A stretch of DNA of 64,000 bases from Caulobacter sp. CCUG 60055 (GCF_022750545.1 NZ_PUIC01000003.1:124001-188000), one strand, 5' to 3'. Shown: positions 36,585 to 46,772, counted from the stretch's first letter. Made by a program: numbers and translations. The notes: generated by a model not told the origin, from the letters alone.

Positions 36585-37622
36585 ATGGCGACCCGTGTTT
36601 GCAAGGATGGCTTCGCCCGGCTGGCGGCGGCGGGATCGGCCCTGGCCCTGCTGGCGCAGACCGCCCCGGCCCGCGCCCAGCCGGCCCCCGCCCCGCCGCC
36701 CGCGCCCGCGCCCGCCGTGCAGCTCCAGGCCGCCCAGCCCCCCGGCGAGGACAGCCCGGTGGTCGAGGAGCTGCTGGTCGTCGCCCACCCGCCCGGGCCG
36801 GCGCTGTGGCGCGTCCAGAAGGGCGACGCCCAGCTGATCATCGTCGGCTCGGTCACACCGCTGCGGCACATGCAGACCTGGGACGCCGGCCGCGTCCAGC
36901 ACGCCCTCGACGGCGCCGACCTGCTGCTCATGCCGCCGGCGGCCAAGACCGGGGTGCGCGACGTCGCCGGCCTGATGCTGGGCGGCGCGCTGCGCCTGCG
37001 CCAACCGATGGGCAAGAGCCTGGAGCCGTCGCTGCCGCCCGACCTGCGCGCCCGCTTCGTCGCCACGCGCACGCGCCTGGGCAAGGACCCCGGCCGCTAC
37101 GCCGGATGGAAGCCCGCGGTGGCCGGGTTCCGGCTGCTGGAGGATTTCCGCGAGGCGGCCGGGCTGTCGGACGCCAAGCCCGGATCGACCATCCTGCGCA
37201 TGGCCAAGGCCAAGGGCGTCAAGGTCCGCCCGATGGCCGAGCTGCGCACCTCCGGCCTGATCGGCTCGATCGGCAAGCTCTCCGACGGCCAGCAGCTCGA
37301 ATGCCTCGACGGCGCGCTGAACGAGATCGACCGCGAGGGTGCCGATCCGGTCGGCTTCGGCCAGGCCTGGGCCGCCGGCGACCTGCACACGGTGCGGCAG
37401 CGCTACGGCGCCTCGCAGCTGGAGCGCTGCCTGCTGCAGTCGCCGGGGGTCAACGGCATGGTGCAGAAGGGAGTCGAGGAAGCCACCGGCGCGGTGCTCA
37501 AGACCCTCGACCGCCCCGGCAAGACGGTGGCGGTGATTGACCTTTCCTTCCTGCTGCGTCGCGACGGCGTGCTGGACCGCCTCAAGGCCGCCGGCGCGAC
37601 CATCAGCGTGCCGCCGGAATGA
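36585..37622 (+). CDS. TraB/GumN family protein
   Basis: A 345-residue exported protein: signal peptide about 1-32 ending in ARA-QP, followed by a Pro/Ala linker. The core ALWRVQKGDAQLIIVGSVTPL, then VQHALDGADLLLMPPA, matches the start of TraB/GumN proteins, whose members include the tiki metalloproteases. The usual GxxH metal motif appears here as GSVTPL with the His missing, so metal-dependent catalysis is doubtful. It is followed 29 bp later by the VOC gene. Confidence 0.75.
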   Translation: MATRVCKDGFARLAAAGSALALLAQTAPARAQPAPAPPPAPAPAVQLQAAQPPGEDSPVVEELLVVAHPPGPALWRVQKGDAQLIIVGSVTPLRHMQTWDAGRVQHALDGADLLLMPPAAKTGVRDVAGLMLGGALRLRQPMGKSLEPSLPPDLRARFVATRTRLGKDPGRYAGWKPAVAGFRLLEDFREAAGLSDAKPGSTILRMAKAKGVKVRPMAELRTSGLIGSIGKLSDGQQLECLDGALNEIDREGADPVGFGQAWAAGDLHTVRQRYGASQLERCLLQSPGVNGMVQKGVEEATGAVLKTLDRPGKTVAVIDLSFLLRRDGVLDRLKAAGATISVPPE

Positions 37623-37650
37623 CCCCGCGCAGAATCAGGGAGAACGACGG

Positions 37651-38043
37651 ATGCGGCTGACCGGCATCGACCATGTGGTGATCCGCGCCGTCGACCCCGA
37701 GGCGATGGAGCGGTTCTATGTCGACGTGCTCGGCTGCACGGTCGAGCGCCGGCAGGAGGCGATCGGCCTGACCCAGCTGCGGGCGGGCGGCCAGCTCATC
37801 GACCTCGTCGACGTCAAGGGCCGCATCGGCCGCATGGGCGGGGCCCCGCCCCGTCGCGGCGGCCGCAACATGGACCACCTGTGCCTGCGGGTGGCCGATT
37901 TCGACGTCGAGACGGTGGTCGCCCACCTGGGCCGGCATGGCGTCGCCGTGGGCGAGATCGGCGAGCGCTACGGCTCGACCGGCGAGGCGACCTCGATCTA
38001 CCTGCGCGACCCGGAAGGCAACAATCTGGAGCTGCGCGCCTAG
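37651..38043 (+). CDS. VOC family protein (glyoxalase/dioxygenase fold)
   Basis: A 130-residue single vicinal-oxygen-chelate module pair. Candidate metal ligands are the His in GIDHVVIRAVD (H8), the His in MDHLCLRV near residue 74 and the Glu in NNLELRA at the C-terminus. GGGAGAACGACGG precedes the ATG at a good distance. The reaction is unknown. The stop overlaps the stop of the convergent LysR gene. Confidence 0.87.
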   Translation: MRLTGIDHVVIRAVDPEAMERFYVDVLGCTVERRQEAIGLTQLRAGGQLIDLVDVKGRIGRMGGAPPRRGGRNMDHLCLRVADFDVETVVAHLGRHGVAVGEIGERYGSTGEATSIYLRDPEGNNLELRA

Positions 38044-38942
38044 CTCATCAGCGCCGGCATGCGGGCGGCCAGGGCGTCGATGGCGACGCGCACCCGCGAC
38101 GGCAGGTGCGGCCCCTGCGGCCACAGGGCGTAGCTGTCGAACACCAGGCCCGGCTCGTCGGCCAGCACCCGGACCAGTTCGCCGCGCGCGAGACAAGGCG
38201 CGACCAGCCAGCAGGGCAGCCAGGCCAGGCCCATGCCGTCGACCGCCGCCGCCGCGATCGCCTCCAGATCGTCGAAGCGCAGGCGGCTCGGGACGGTCGC
38301 CTCGCGCAGGCGGCCGTCGGCGTCGGGAAACAGCCAGGTCCGCATCTTGGCGCCGCGGCTGTAGAGCACCGCCTCGTGGTCGGCGAGATCCTCGAGGCTC
38401 GCCGGCGTCCCGCGCCGGGCCAGATAGGCCGGCGAGGCGCAGACCGTCATCCGTTGACCCGACAGCCGCCGGCTCATCAGTCCCGCGCCGTCCGGGGCCA
38501 GGCCGTTGCGGATCGCCAGGTCGAAACCCTCCTCGATCAGGTCGACGGGACGGTCGCTGAAGGCCAGGTCGAGCCGCAGGCCGGGATGCGCGCGGGCGAG
38601 GTCGACCAGGATCGGCGCGACGCAACGGCGGCCGAACGTCACCGGCATGCTGACCCGCAGGCGGCCGACCGGCTCGCGGCGGCCCGAATCCAGCGCCGCC
38701 GCCCCCGCCTCCAACTCGTTCAGGGCGCGCACGCAGCGCTCGTAGAACGCCTGGCCGTCGTCGGTCAGGCTCTGGCTGCGGGTGGTGCGGTGGAACAGGC
38801 GCGCGCCCAGCCGCGCCTCCAGCCGGGCCACCGCCTTGCCCACCGCCGATCGCGACAGGCCCAGCCGCTCGCCCGCCTGGGCGAAGCCGCCGGCCTCCGC
38901 CGCCTGCACGAACACCGACACGCCGTTCAGCCGGTCCGCCAT
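38040..38942 (-). CDS. LysR family transcriptional regulator
   Basis: A 300-residue regulator. The N-terminal HTH is LNGVSVFVQAAEAGGFAQAG, then LGLSRSAVGKAVARLEARLG, typical of the CrgA/AphB-like group. The effector domain (about 90-300) contains GRLRVSMPVTFGRRCVAPIL and DLAIRNG. It is divergent from the MDR oxidoreductase gene, with palindromic elements in the 135-bp gap, so it most likely controls that gene. ATG 38942 is preferred over an upstream in-frame start at 39008 that would overlap the palindromes. Confidence 0.92.
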   Translation of the reverse strand: MADRLNGVSVFVQAAEAGGFAQAGERLGLSRSAVGKAVARLEARLGARLFHRTTRSQSLTDDGQAFYERCVRALNELEAGAAALDSGRREPVGRLRVSMPVTFGRRCVAPILVDLARAHPGLRLDLAFSDRPVDLIEEGFDLAIRNGLAPDGAGLMSRRLSGQRMTVCASPAYLARRGTPASLEDLADHEAVLYSRGAKMRTWLFPDADGRLREATVPSRLRFDDLEAIAAAAVDGMGLAWLPCWLVAPCLARGELVRVLADEPGLVFDSYALWPQGPHLPSRVRVAIDALAARMPALMS

Positions 38943-38955
38943 CGTCGTCGCCTCA

Positions 38956-39014
38956 ATTGTAGAAATTTGAGCGACAATAACCCGACAATTCGCCGCCACC
39001 ACCGACATTGTCGG
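38956..39014. promoter_or_regulatory. Operator region between the LysR and MDR genes
   Basis: Repeats of the half-site GACAAT/ATTGTC cluster here: ATTGT-N13-ACAAT (38956-38978), CCGACAAT (38982-38989) facing ATTGTCGG (39007-39014), and the perfect palindrome CCGACATTGTCGG (39002-39014). Several contain T-N11-A spacing as for LysR regulators. Likely the binding array of the divergent regulator. Confidence 0.6.
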
Positions 39015-39077
39015 CCGGATAGGGTTCTCGCTTCACGCGCCGCACGGGCGGCGCCGATCCGACGGAGAACCAACCCT

Positions 39078-40103
39078 ATGGCGCAGACCATGAAGCGCTG
39101 GACCTTGAACGCGGTCGGCCGCGAAAACCTGGCCTTGGCCGAAGTTCCGGTCCCGACGCCGGGCCCCGGCCAGGTGCTGGTCAAGGTTGCGGCCGTCTCG
39201 CTGAACTATCGCGACAAGCTGGTGATCGAGACCGGCATGGGCCTCGACCTGCCGTTCCCGCTGACGCCGTTGTCCGACATGGCCGGCGAGGTGGCGGCCG
39301 TCGGGACGGGCGTCGCCCGGTTCGCCGCCGGCGACCGGGTGATCTCGACTTTCGTGCCGGGCTGGATCGACGGCCGCACCGGCGGATCGGCGGCCCGGCC
39401 CGGCTACGCCACCCTGGGCGGCCTCCATCAGGGCGTGCTGGCCGAATATGTTGTGCTGAACCAGGACTGGCTGACCGCCGCCCCCGCCAGCCTGACCCCG
39501 GCCGAGGCCAGCACCCTGCCCATCGCCGGCCTGACCGCCTGGTTCTCCCTGTTCGAACGCGGCGGCCTCAAGGCCGGCGAGACCGTGGTCGTCCAGGGCA
39601 CCGGCGGCGTCGCCCTGTTCGGCCTGCAGTTCGCCAAGGCGGCCGGGGCCGAGGTCATCGTCACCTCCGGCGACGACGCCAAGCTGGCCCGGGCCAAGGC
39701 CCTGGGCGCCGACCACGGGATCAACCGCCTCGCCGGCGACTGGGCCGAGGCGGTGATCGCCCACACCGGCGGACGGGGCGCCGACCACATTCTCGAGCTG
39801 GCCGGCGGGGCCAATCTCGACCGTTCGGTCGCGGCGGCGGCGGTGGGCGGCAGGATCGCCATGATCGGCCTGCTGGAAGGGTTCGAGCTCAAGACCCGGG
39901 TCGTTCCGCTGCTGCTGAAGGAGGTGACGGTCTTCGGCGTGGTGGTCGGCCATCGCCGGGCCCAGGAGGACATGGTCCGCGCCGTCGACCGCATCGGCCT
40001 CAGGCCGGTGATCGACGCCCGCTACCCCCTCGCCGACCTGCCCGCCGCCCTCGACCACCTGGACCGCGGCCCGTTCGGCAAGATCGTCGTCGAGGTCGGC
40101 TGA
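39078..40103 (+). CDS. MDR-family NAD(P)-dependent alcohol dehydrogenase/quinone oxidoreductase
   Basis: A 341-residue medium-chain dehydrogenase/reductase. The catalytic domain begins WTLNAVGRENLALAEVPVP and has VSLNYRDKLVIETG; the Rossmann motif is VVVQGTGGVALFG near residue 175. The cysteine ligands of the structural and catalytic zinc sites are absent, pointing to a zinc-independent quinone oxidoreductase-like enzyme. It is transcribed divergently from the LysR gene. Confidence 0.87.
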   Translation: MAQTMKRWTLNAVGRENLALAEVPVPTPGPGQVLVKVAAVSLNYRDKLVIETGMGLDLPFPLTPLSDMAGEVAAVGTGVARFAAGDRVISTFVPGWIDGRTGGSAARPGYATLGGLHQGVLAEYVVLNQDWLTAAPASLTPAEASTLPIAGLTAWFSLFERGGLKAGETVVVQGTGGVALFGLQFAKAAGAEVIVTSGDDAKLARAKALGADHGINRLAGDWAEAVIAHTGGRGADHILELAGGANLDRSVAAAAVGGRIAMIGLLEGFELKTRVVPLLLKEVTVFGVVVGHRRAQEDMVRAVDRIGLRPVIDARYPLADLPAALDHLDRGPFGKIVVEVG

Positions 40104-40127
40104 CGCCCCGCCCGCCGCCCGTAAAAG

Positions 40128-40177
40128 GGCCCGCCGCCCGCGCGGCGGGCCGAAAGGCTTGCGTTTTCAGCCTTTCG
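40128..40177 (+). terminator. Double hairpin after the MDR gene
   Basis: GGCCCGCCGC / GCGGCGGGCC (40128-40151) is followed at once by CGAAAGGCT / AGCCTTTCG (40151-40177). They lie 25 bp after the stop. Neither has a proper T-run, though the second loop holds TTTT. Probably the 3' end of the MDR transcript; a structured leader for ffh is an alternative. Confidence 0.45.
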
Positions 40178-40371
40178 CGCGCATAAGGCCCGCTTTCCGG
40201 CGCTATCTTGATCAGCGCCCTCCACCGCCACGACCCCGGTCGGCCGTCCTCGAGCAGCGAAGCGCCAGGACAAGGCCTATATCGGACGAGGGCGGCGAGG
40301 CCCCCCGTCGACGTGATCGTCCACGGGGGTCGAGGGCGTTTGGGCCAAGCATAGCGCGCAAGGGACCACTT

Positions 40372-41886
40372 ATGTTCGACGGACTGTCAGAGCGTCTATC
40401 CAGCGTCTTCGACCGCCTCAGCGGCCGCGGCGTGCTGTCCGAGAAGGACGTCGACGAGGCCCTGCGCGAGGTCCGCGTCGCCCTGCTCGAAGCCGACGTC
40501 GCCCTGCCCGTGGTCAAGGACTTCGTCGCCAAGGCCAAGGAACGGGCCACCGGCGAAGAGGTGGTCCGCTCGGTCCGCCCCGCCGACATGGTGGTCAAGA
40601 TCGTCCATGACGGCCTGGTCGAGATGCTGGGCGGCGACGAGCCGGAGCCGATCAACCTGGCCGCCGCCCCGCCGGCGGTGATCCTGATGGCCGGCCTGCA
40701 GGGCTCGGGCAAGACCACCACCTCGGGCAAGCTGGCCCTGCGCCTGACCAAGCAGGACCGCAAGAAGGTCCTGATGGCCTCGCTCGACACCCGCCGTCCG
40801 GCGGCGATGGAGCAGCTGGCCCTGCTGGGCAAGCAGGCCGAGGTCGACACCCTGCCGATCATCGCCGGCCAGAGCGCGCCCGACATCGCCCGCCGGGCCC
40901 TGTCGGCCGCCAAGCTCGGCGGCTACGACGTCCTGATCCTCGACACCGCCGGCCGCACCACCCTCGACGAGGCGATGATGAGCGAGGCGGCCGAGATCGC
41001 CCGCATCGCCAATCCGGTCGAGACCCTGCTGGTCGCCGACAGCCTGACCGGCCAGGACGCGGTGCGCACGGCCAAGGCCTTCCACGAGCGCCTGCCGCTG
41101 ACCGGCCTGATCCTGACCCGCGCCGACGGCGACGGCCGCGGCGGCGCGGCCCTGTCGATGCGGGCGGTCACCGGCCTGCCGATCAAGTTCCTCGGCGCCG
41201 GCGAGAAGATCGACGCCCTCGATCCGTTCGACGCCCGCCGCGTCGCCGGCCGCATCCTGGGCCAGGGCGACGTGGTGGCCCTGGTCGAGAAGGCCGCCGC
41301 CGACCTCGACCAGGCCAAGGCCGAGCGCATGGCCAAGAAACTGGCCAAGGGCCAGTTCGACCTCGACGACCTGTCCGAGCAGCTGGCCCAGATGCAGAAG
41401 ATGGGCGGCATGCAGGGCATCATGGGCCTGCTGCCCGGGGTGCAGAAGGTCAAGAAGCAGATCGCCGAGTCCGGCGTGGACGACCGCGTGTTCCGCCGCC
41501 AGCAGGCGATCATCAGCTCGATGACCAAGCAGGAGCGCAAGAAGCCCGACATCCTGCAGGCCTCGCGCAAGCGCCGCATCGCCGCCGGGGCCGGCGTCGA
41601 CGTGGCCGAGATCAACCGCCTGCTGAAACAGCACCGCCAGATGGCCGACGTGTTCAAGGCCATGAGCCGCGACGGCGGCAAGTCGATGATGCGCATGGCC
41701 CAGGCCATGGGCGCCATGCCCGGCGGCGCCGATCTCGCCCGCCTCAAGGCCATGGGCGGCGGCAAGCTGGCCCAGAACCCGGCCGAGGCCGCGAACCTGC
41801 TGCCCGGACTGGGCGGCGGCCAAGCCAATCCCCCGAGCGGTTTCCCGGGCTTGCCCGGCCTGCCGTTCGGCAAACCGAAATCCTGA
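40372..41886 (+). CDS. ffh: Signal recognition particle protein Ffh
   Basis: A 504-residue SRP54 GTPase that binds 4.5S RNA and signal sequences. N domain about 1-90; G domain motifs are [15 protein letters not shown] (G1), [21 protein letters not shown] (G3) and [14 protein letters not shown] (G4; TKLDG in most homologues). The M domain (about 320-470) is Met-rich ([26 protein letters not shown]) and contains the basic RNA-binding loop ([18 protein letters not shown]). It heads ffh-rpsP-rimM. Confidence 0.97.
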   Translation: MFDGLSERLSSVFDRLSGRGVLSEKDVDEALREVRVALLEADVALPVVKDFVAKAKERATGEEVVRSVRPADMVVKIVHDGLVEMLGGDEPEPINLAAAPPAVILMAGLQGSGKTTTSGKLALRLTKQDRKKVLMASLDTRRPAAMEQLALLGKQAEVDTLPIIAGQSAPDIARRALSAAKLGGYDVLILDTAGRTTLDEAMMSEAAEIARIANPVETLLVADSLTGQDAVRTAKAFHERLPLTGLILTRADGDGRGGAALSMRAVTGLPIKFLGAGEKIDALDPFDARRVAGRILGQGDVVALVEKAAADLDQAKAERMAKKLAKGQFDLDDLSEQLAQMQKMGGMQGIMGLLPGVQKVKKQIAESGVDDRVFRRQQAIISSMTKQERKKPDILQASRKRRIAAGAGVDVAEINRLLKQHRQMADVFKAMSRDGGKSMMRMAQAMGAMPGGADLARLKAMGGGKLAQNPAEAANLLPGLGGGQANPPSGFPGLPGLPFGKPKS

Positions 41887-41915
41887 ACTCCCGAATTCCT
41901 GGAAGGACTACTGAA

Positions 41916-42395
41916 ATGCTGAAGATCCGTCTCGCCCGCGGCGGCGCCAAGAAGCGCCCCTACTACTCGATCGTCGTCGCCGACAGCCACTCGCCCCGCG
42001 ACGGCCGCTTCATCGAGAAGGTCGGCGCCTACAACCCGCTGCTCAAGAAGGACGACCCCAACCGCGTCACCCTGAAGGTCGAGCGCATCCAGGAATGGAT
42101 CGGCAAGGGCGCCCAGCCGACCGACCGCGTGGCCCGCTTCCTGTCGCAGCAGGGCCTGGCCAAGTGGGAAGCCGGCAACAACCCGAACAAGGGCAAGCCG
42201 GGCAAGAAGGCCGAGGAACGCGCCGCCGAACGCGCCCAGCGTGAAGCCGACCGCGTCGCCGCCGAGGCCGAGGCCGCCGAAGCCGCCGCCGCCGCTGCGG
42301 CCGCCCCGGTCGAAGAAGCCCCCGTCGAGGCGCCGGCCGAAGAAGCCGCCGCTGAGGCTCCGGCCGAAGCCCCGGCCGAAACCACGGAAGGTTGA
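41916..42395 (+). CDS. rpsP: 30S ribosomal protein S16 with long C-terminal extension
   Basis: A 159-residue S16. Residues 1-80 are the conserved domain: [35 protein letters not shown], and [18 protein letters not shown]. After about residue 85 comes a Lys/Glu then Ala/Glu/Pro-rich tail of about 75 residues. Alphaproteobacterial S16 proteins often carry such tails, of unknown role. AAGGA precedes the ATG. rimM follows after about 55 bp. Confidence 0.97.
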   Translation: MLKIRLARGGAKKRPYYSIVVADSHSPRDGRFIEKVGAYNPLLKKDDPNRVTLKVERIQEWIGKGAQPTDRVARFLSQQGLAKWEAGNNPNKGKPGKKAEERAAERAQREADRVAAEAEAAEAAAAAAAAPVEEAPVEAPAEEAAAEAPAEAPAETTEG

Positions 42396-42451
42396 TCCCT
42401 TCGCCGGCCCGCTCCGCCTCGCGGCGGACGGGCCGGCGTTCGGCCGCGCCC

Positions 42452-42964
42452 ATGACCCAAGCCTCGCCTCGTCTCGTCCTGGTCGGCCGCCTGGCCGGCG
42501 CCTTCGGCGTGCGCGGCGAGGTGCGGATCAGCGCCTACACCGAGCGGCCGGGCGCCCTGCTCGACTACGCCGCCCTGGTGCGCGAGGACGGGTCCCCGGG
42601 CCTGACCCTGCTGTCCGGCCGCGTGGCCAAGGGCGACGTCATCGCCCGCGTCCGCGAGATCGACACCAAGGAACAGGCCGACGCCATGCGCGGCCTGCGC
42701 CTGTTCGTCCCGCGCCAGGCCCTGCCGGCCGTCGAGGACGACGAATACTACCTGACCGATTTGATCGGCCTGCCGGTCGAGACGCCGCAGGGCGCGCCCG
42801 TGGGGCGCATCCGCTCCGTCCAGAACTTCGGGGCCGGCGACCTGCTCGAAATCCAGCCTCCGGCCGGCGCGGCCTGGTGGCTGCCCTTCACCCGCGAGGC
42901 GGTGCCGACGGTCGACATCGCTGGCGGCCGCGTGGTCGTGGTCCGCCCCGACGAGACCGAATAG
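42452..42964 (+). CDS. rimM: Ribosome maturation factor RimM
   Basis: A 170-residue 16S rRNA processing factor that binds S19. The N-terminal barrel begins LVLVGRLAGAFGVRGEVRIS; the C-terminal PRC-barrel includes DEYYLTDLIGLPVET and WWLPFTREAVPTVD. ATG 42452 gives the usual start length; the in-frame ATG at 42392 would overlap rpsP and add basic residues unlike the family. It normally precedes trmD directly, but here a convergent tesB gene lies between. Confidence 0.95.
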   Translation: MTQASPRLVLVGRLAGAFGVRGEVRISAYTERPGALLDYAALVREDGSPGLTLLSGRVAKGDVIARVREIDTKEQADAMRGLRLFVPRQALPAVEDDEYYLTDLIGLPVETPQGAPVGRIRSVQNFGAGDLLEIQPPAGAAWWLPFTREAVPTVDIAGGRVVVVRPDETE

Positions 42965-42967
42965 GCC

Positions 42968-43828
42968 TCAGCGCGGCGGCTTCAGCCGCATCAGGCATTC
43001 CTGCGCCACCGAGGCGACCAGCGTCCCGTCCTTGGCGAACATCTGCCCGCGCACCAGTCCGCGCCCCTGCGACGCCGACGGGCTGTCCTGGGCGAACAGC
43101 ACCCAGTCGTTGAAGTCGACCGGCCGGTGGAACCACATGGCGTGGTCGAGGCTGGCCGACTGCATGCCCGGCGTGTCCCAGTTCAGGCCGTGCACGCGCA
43201 GGGCCGTCTCCATGAACGCCATGTCGGAGGCGTAGGCCAGGATCGCCTGGTGCAGATGGAAGTCGCGGCCGATCCCGGCCTTGGCCCGCATCCACACCTC
43301 CTTGGTCGGCGGCTGCGGCTTGGGGTCGACGTACTGCTGCGGCTGCACCCAGCGCAGGTCGATCGGCCGGGGCCTGGCCATGTGGCGGCGATAGGCCTCG
43401 GGGAAGTGGTCGGCGACCTCGGCGAAACGCTCGGCCTCGGTGGGCGTGGCCTCGGGATCGGGCGCGGCCGGGGCCGGGAACTGGTGCTCGAAGCCCTCTT
43501 CCGGCGCCTGGAACGAGGCGGCCAGGTTGAAGATCTGCTCGCCGTTCTGGATGGCGATCACCCGGCGGGTGGTGAAGGTGCCGCCGTCGCGGGCCTGGTC
43601 GACCTCGTAGAGCACCGGGATGCGCACGTCGCCGGGGCGGATGAAATAGGCGTGCAGCGAGTGGCAGACCCGCTCGGGCACCGTCTCGTAGGCCGCCAGC
43701 AGCGCCTGGGCGATGACATGGCCGCCGAAGATGCGCGGGAAGCCGTCGTTCGGGCTGACGCCCCGGAACAGGTTCTTCTCGATCTTCTCCAGCGCCAGGG
43801 TTTCGACGAGGTTCTCGGGTTCGGTCAC
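42968..43828 (-). CDS. tesB: Acyl-CoA thioesterase II TesB
   Basis: A 286-residue double-hotdog thioesterase hydrolysing medium- and long-chain acyl-CoA. Signatures: [34 protein letters not shown], and the catalytic Asp in [12 protein letters not shown]. Length matches TesB. The start is GTG 43828 ([19 protein letters not shown]); no ATG exists near, although the frame is open 600 bp further through trmD antisense. It lies on the minus strand between rimM and trmD. Confidence 0.93.
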   Translation of the reverse strand: MTEPENLVETLALEKIEKNLFRGVSPNDGFPRIFGGHVIAQALLAAYETVPERVCHSLHAYFIRPGDVRIPVLYEVDQARDGGTFTTRRVIAIQNGEQIFNLAASFQAPEEGFEHQFPAPAAPDPEATPTEAERFAEVADHFPEAYRRHMARPRPIDLRWVQPQQYVDPKPQPPTKEVWMRAKAGIGRDFHLHQAILAYASDMAFMETALRVHGLNWDTPGMQSASLDHAMWFHRPVDFNDWVLFAQDSPSASQGRGLVRGQMFAKDGTLVASVAQECLMRLKPPR

Positions 43829-43928
43829 GACGTTTGGTCCATGCTGCAGCGCGAAGGGCTTACGGCCTCGCAGGCCGGGCCGCAAGCGCGGCCCTACCCA
43901 AGGCCGCGGTTTGGGCCTATGCCGGGCC

Positions 43929-44651
43929 ATGCCTTTCGACGTCACCGTCCTGACCATGTTCCCCGAGGCCTTTCCGGGGCCGCTCGGCGTATCCCTGATC
44001 GGCTCGGCCTGGCGCGAGGCGGGGCTTTGGAGTCTGGAAACGCTGGACATTCGGGCGTTTTCCACAGATAAGCGCGGCTTCCTCGACGACACCCCCGCTG
44101 GGGGCGGGCCGGGGCAGGTGATGCGCGCGGACGTGGTCGCGGCGGCGCTGGACAGCCTCTCGGCGTCCGGAGGCCTCGCGGAACGGCCGCTTTTGTACAT
44201 GAGCGCCCGGGGCCGGCCCCTGACCCAGGCGCGCGTTCGTGAGTGGGCGGCGGCGCCGGGCCTGGTGGTCCTGTGCGGTCGCTTCGAGGGGGTGGACCAG
44301 CGGGTGCTCGACGCCCGGGGGTTCGAGGAGGTCGCCGTCGGCGACGCGGTCCTCGCCGGCGGCGAGGCGGCGGCGATGGTGGCGGTCGAGGCCTGCGTTC
44401 GGCTGGTTCCCGGGGTCCTGGGCAATCAGGTCAGCGCGCAGGACGACAGTTTCGAGGACGGGCTCCTGGAGCATCCGCAGTTCACACGGCCGCGGACGTT
44501 CGAAGGGCGCGACATTCCCGAGGTGCTGCTGAGCGGCCACCACTCCAAGGTGGCCGAATGGCGCAAGGCGCAGCGGGAGCTCACCACGCGGAAGCGGCGG
44601 CCGGATCTCTGGGCGGCGCATCTCGCCAATCAACAGGCAAAGGGCGAATAA
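43929..44651 (+). CDS. trmD: tRNA (guanine-N1)-methyltransferase TrmD
   Basis: A 240-residue SPOUT-class enzyme methylating G37 of t[23 protein letters not shown] is the family start. Knot elements are [29 protein letters not shown] and [13 protein letters not shown]; the C-terminal [12 protein letters not shown] completes the site. It starts about 100 bp from the divergent tesB start, so it must have its own promoter there. rplS follows after 20 bp. Confidence 0.96.
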   Translation: MPFDVTVLTMFPEAFPGPLGVSLIGSAWREAGLWSLETLDIRAFSTDKRGFLDDTPAGGGPGQVMRADVVAAALDSLSASGGLAERPLLYMSARGRPLTQARVREWAAAPGLVVLCGRFEGVDQRVLDARGFEEVAVGDAVLAGGEAAAMVAVEACVRLVPGVLGNQVSAQDDSFEDGLLEHPQFTRPRTFEGRDIPEVLLSGHHSKVAEWRKAQRELTTRKRRPDLWAAHLANQQAKGE

Positions 44652-44671
44652 AGCCCGTAGGAGATATGAAG

Positions 44672-45070
44672 ATGGCCAACATCATCCAGCAGCTGGAACA
44701 GGAAGAATCCCAGCGTCTGCTGTCGCTGCGCAAGGTTCCGGACTTCAAGCCGGGCGACACCCTGCGCGTCAACGTGAAGATCAAGGAAGGCGAGCGCGAG
44801 CGCGTCCAGGCCTATGAAGGCGTCTGCATCGCCCGTTCGGGCGGCGGCATCCATGAGAACTTCACCGTCCGCAAGATCTCCTTCGGCGAAGGCGTGGAAC
44901 GCGTGTTCCCGCTGCTGTCGCCGATGATCGACTCGATCGAAGTCAAGCGCCGCGGCGTCGTCCGCCGCGCCAAGCTGTATTACCTGCGCGATCGCCGCGG
45001 CAAGGCCGCCCGCATCGCCGAACGCGCCATGTCGGCCAACAAGGAAGAGGCCGCCCCGACCGAAGCCTGA
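44672..45070 (+). CDS. rplS: 50S ribosomal protein L19
   Basis: A 132-residue L19 at the 30S-50S interface. It includes [54 protein letters not shown] and the end [21 protein letters not shown]-like basic stretch. AGGAG lies 8 bp before ATG 44672; the ATG at 44666 is too close to it. A strong terminator follows. Confidence 0.97.
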   Translation: MANIIQQLEQEESQRLLSLRKVPDFKPGDTLRVNVKIKEGERERVQAYEGVCIARSGGGIHENFTVRKISFGEGVERVFPLLSPMIDSIEVKRRGVVRRAKLYYLRDRRGKAARIAERAMSANKEEAAPTEA

Positions 45071-45097
45071 TCCAGGCCGGTCGATCCGACCTTCGCG

Positions 45098-45129
45098 AAA
45101 GGCCTCCGCCCACCGGCGGAGGCCTTTTT
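45098..45129 (+). terminator. Rho-independent terminator of trmD-rplS
   Basis: AAAGGCCTCCGCC, loop CACC, GGCGGAGGCCTTTTT: a perfect stem with T-run, 28 bp after the rplS stop. Confidence 0.95.
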
Positions 45130-45300
45130 GCTGTGCGGGGCCCAAGTTCCGGCGGCCGGACGCGGCGCGAAATTCGTCCCGGCGGCGGGGAGACCGGGCG
45201 GGCGGGCGACAAGATTCCACGTCCAAACCGCCGGTTCCCGATGAAAATTTGCCGGCCGGGGTTTACGATCGGGGTCCGCCCCGCTTAAAAGCCGCGTACT

Positions 45301-46761
45301 ATGTCCGGACAAATCCCCCCCTCGCCGCACGGCGGCCCCAGGACCCTGTACGACAAGATCTGGGACGCCCACGTCGCGGCGGCCGATCCCAACGGCGAAC
45401 AGATTCTGTATATCGACCTGCACCTGATCCACGAGGTGACCACGCCGCAGGCCTTCGCCGGGCTGAAGACGGCGGGGCGGCCGGTGCGCCGGCCCGAGCG
45501 CACCCTGGCCGTGGCCGACCACAACGTGCCCACCGAGGGCCAGGCGCGCGGCGTCGCCGCCGTGACCGATCCCGAGGCGCGGCTGCAGCTCGAGACCCTG
45601 GCCCGCAACGTCGCCGCCCACGGCGTCGAGTTCTTCCCCATGGGCGACGTGCGCAACGGCATCGTCCATGTCGTCGGCCCCGAGCAGGGCCGCAGCCAGC
45701 CGGGCATGACCATCGTCTGCGGCGACAGCCACACCTCGACCCACGGCGCCTTCGGGGCCCTGGCCCACGGCATCGGCACCTCCGAGGTCGAGCACGTGCT
45801 GGCCACCCAGACCCTGCGCCAGCGCAAGTCGAAGAACATGCGCGTCGTCATCGACGGAACCCCCGCCCCCGGAGTCGGGGCCAAGGACATCGCCCTGGCG
45901 GTGATCGGCGAGATCGGGGCCGCGGGCGGCGCCGGCCATGTGATCGAGTACGCCGGCGAGGCCGTGCGGGCCCTGTCGATGGAAGGCCGCATGACCCTGT
46001 GCAACCTGACCATCGAGGCCGGCGCCCGCGCCGGCCTGGTCGCCCCCGACCAGACCACCTTCGACTATCTCAAGGGCCGGCCGGCCGCGCCCAAGGGCGG
46101 GGCCTGGGAGATGGCCCTGGCCCACTGGAAGACGCTGTTCACCGACGACGACGCCCGCTTCGACCGCGAGGTGCGGCTGGACGCGGCGCGGATCGCCCCC
46201 CTGGTCACCTGGGGCACCAGCCCCGACGACGTGGCCCCGGTCGACGGCCGCGTGCCCGACCCGGCCGCCATCGCCGACCCGGTCAGGCAGGCCCAGGTGC
46301 GGCGGGCCCTGGCCTATATGGGGCTCGAGGGCGGCCAGCCGATCGCCGAGGCCCGGATCGACCGGGTGTTCATCGGCTCGTGCACCAACAGCCGCATCGA
46401 GGACCTGCGCGCCGCAGCCGCCGTGGCCGAGGGCCGCCATGTGGCCCCCGGCGTCAAGGCCATGGTCGTGCCTGGCTCCGGCCTGGTGAAGGCCCAGGCC
46501 GAGGCCGAGGGCCTGGACCGCATCTTCATCGCCGCCGGCTTCGACTGGCGCGAACCGGGCTGCTCGATGTGCCTGGGCATGAACCCCGACAAGCTGGCCC
46601 CCGGCGAACGCTGCGCCTCGACCTCGAACCGCAACTTCGAGGGCCGCCAGGGCCCCGGCGGCCGCACCCACCTGATGAGCCCGGCCATGGCCGCCGCCGC
46701 CGCCGTCGCCGGCCGCATCGCCGACGTGCGCGCCCTGGCCGCCGCCGGCCCGAACGCCTAG
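45301..46761 (+). CDS. leuC: 3-isopropylmalate dehydratase large subunit
   Basis: A 486-residue aconitase-family enzyme subunit of leucine synthesis. The [4Fe-4S] cysteines are in [13 protein letters not shown] and in [10 protein letters not shown]; other landmarks are [14 protein letters not shown] and [12 protein letters not shown]. It starts about 170 bp after the rplS terminator, and leuD and leuB follow. I saw no leucine-rich leader peptide or riboswitch in the upstream gap. Confidence 0.97.
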   Translation: MSGQIPPSPHGGPRTLYDKIWDAHVAAADPNGEQILYIDLHLIHEVTTPQAFAGLKTAGRPVRRPERTLAVADHNVPTEGQARGVAAVTDPEARLQLETLARNVAAHGVEFFPMGDVRNGIVHVVGPEQGRSQPGMTIVCGDSHTSTHGAFGALAHGIGTSEVEHVLATQTLRQRKSKNMRVVIDGTPAPGVGAKDIALAVIGEIGAAGGAGHVIEYAGEAVRALSMEGRMTLCNLTIEAGARAGLVAPDQTTFDYLKGRPAAPKGGAWEMALAHWKTLFTDDDARFDREVRLDAARIAPLVTWGTSPDDVAPVDGRVPDPAAIADPVRQAQVRRALAYMGLEGGQPIAEARIDRVFIGSCTNSRIEDLRAAAAVAEGRHVAPGVKAMVVPGSGLVKAQAEAEGLDRIFIAAGFDWREPGCSMCLGMNPDKLAPGERCASTSNRNFEGRQGPGGRTHLMSPAMAAAAAVAGRIADVRALAAAGPNA

Positions 46762-46772
46762 GGTTTCCGACC

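Noticed and set aside
40151-40370. Structured DNA upstream of ffh as a 4.5S RNA gene
   Set aside because: Hairpins are present, but the conserved GNRA/asymmetric-loop sequence of SRP RNA is absent.
45241-45288. 16-codon frame (ATG to TAA) upstream of leuC
   Set aside because: Considered as a leucine attenuator peptide, but it has no leucine codons and no terminator/antiterminator pair follows.
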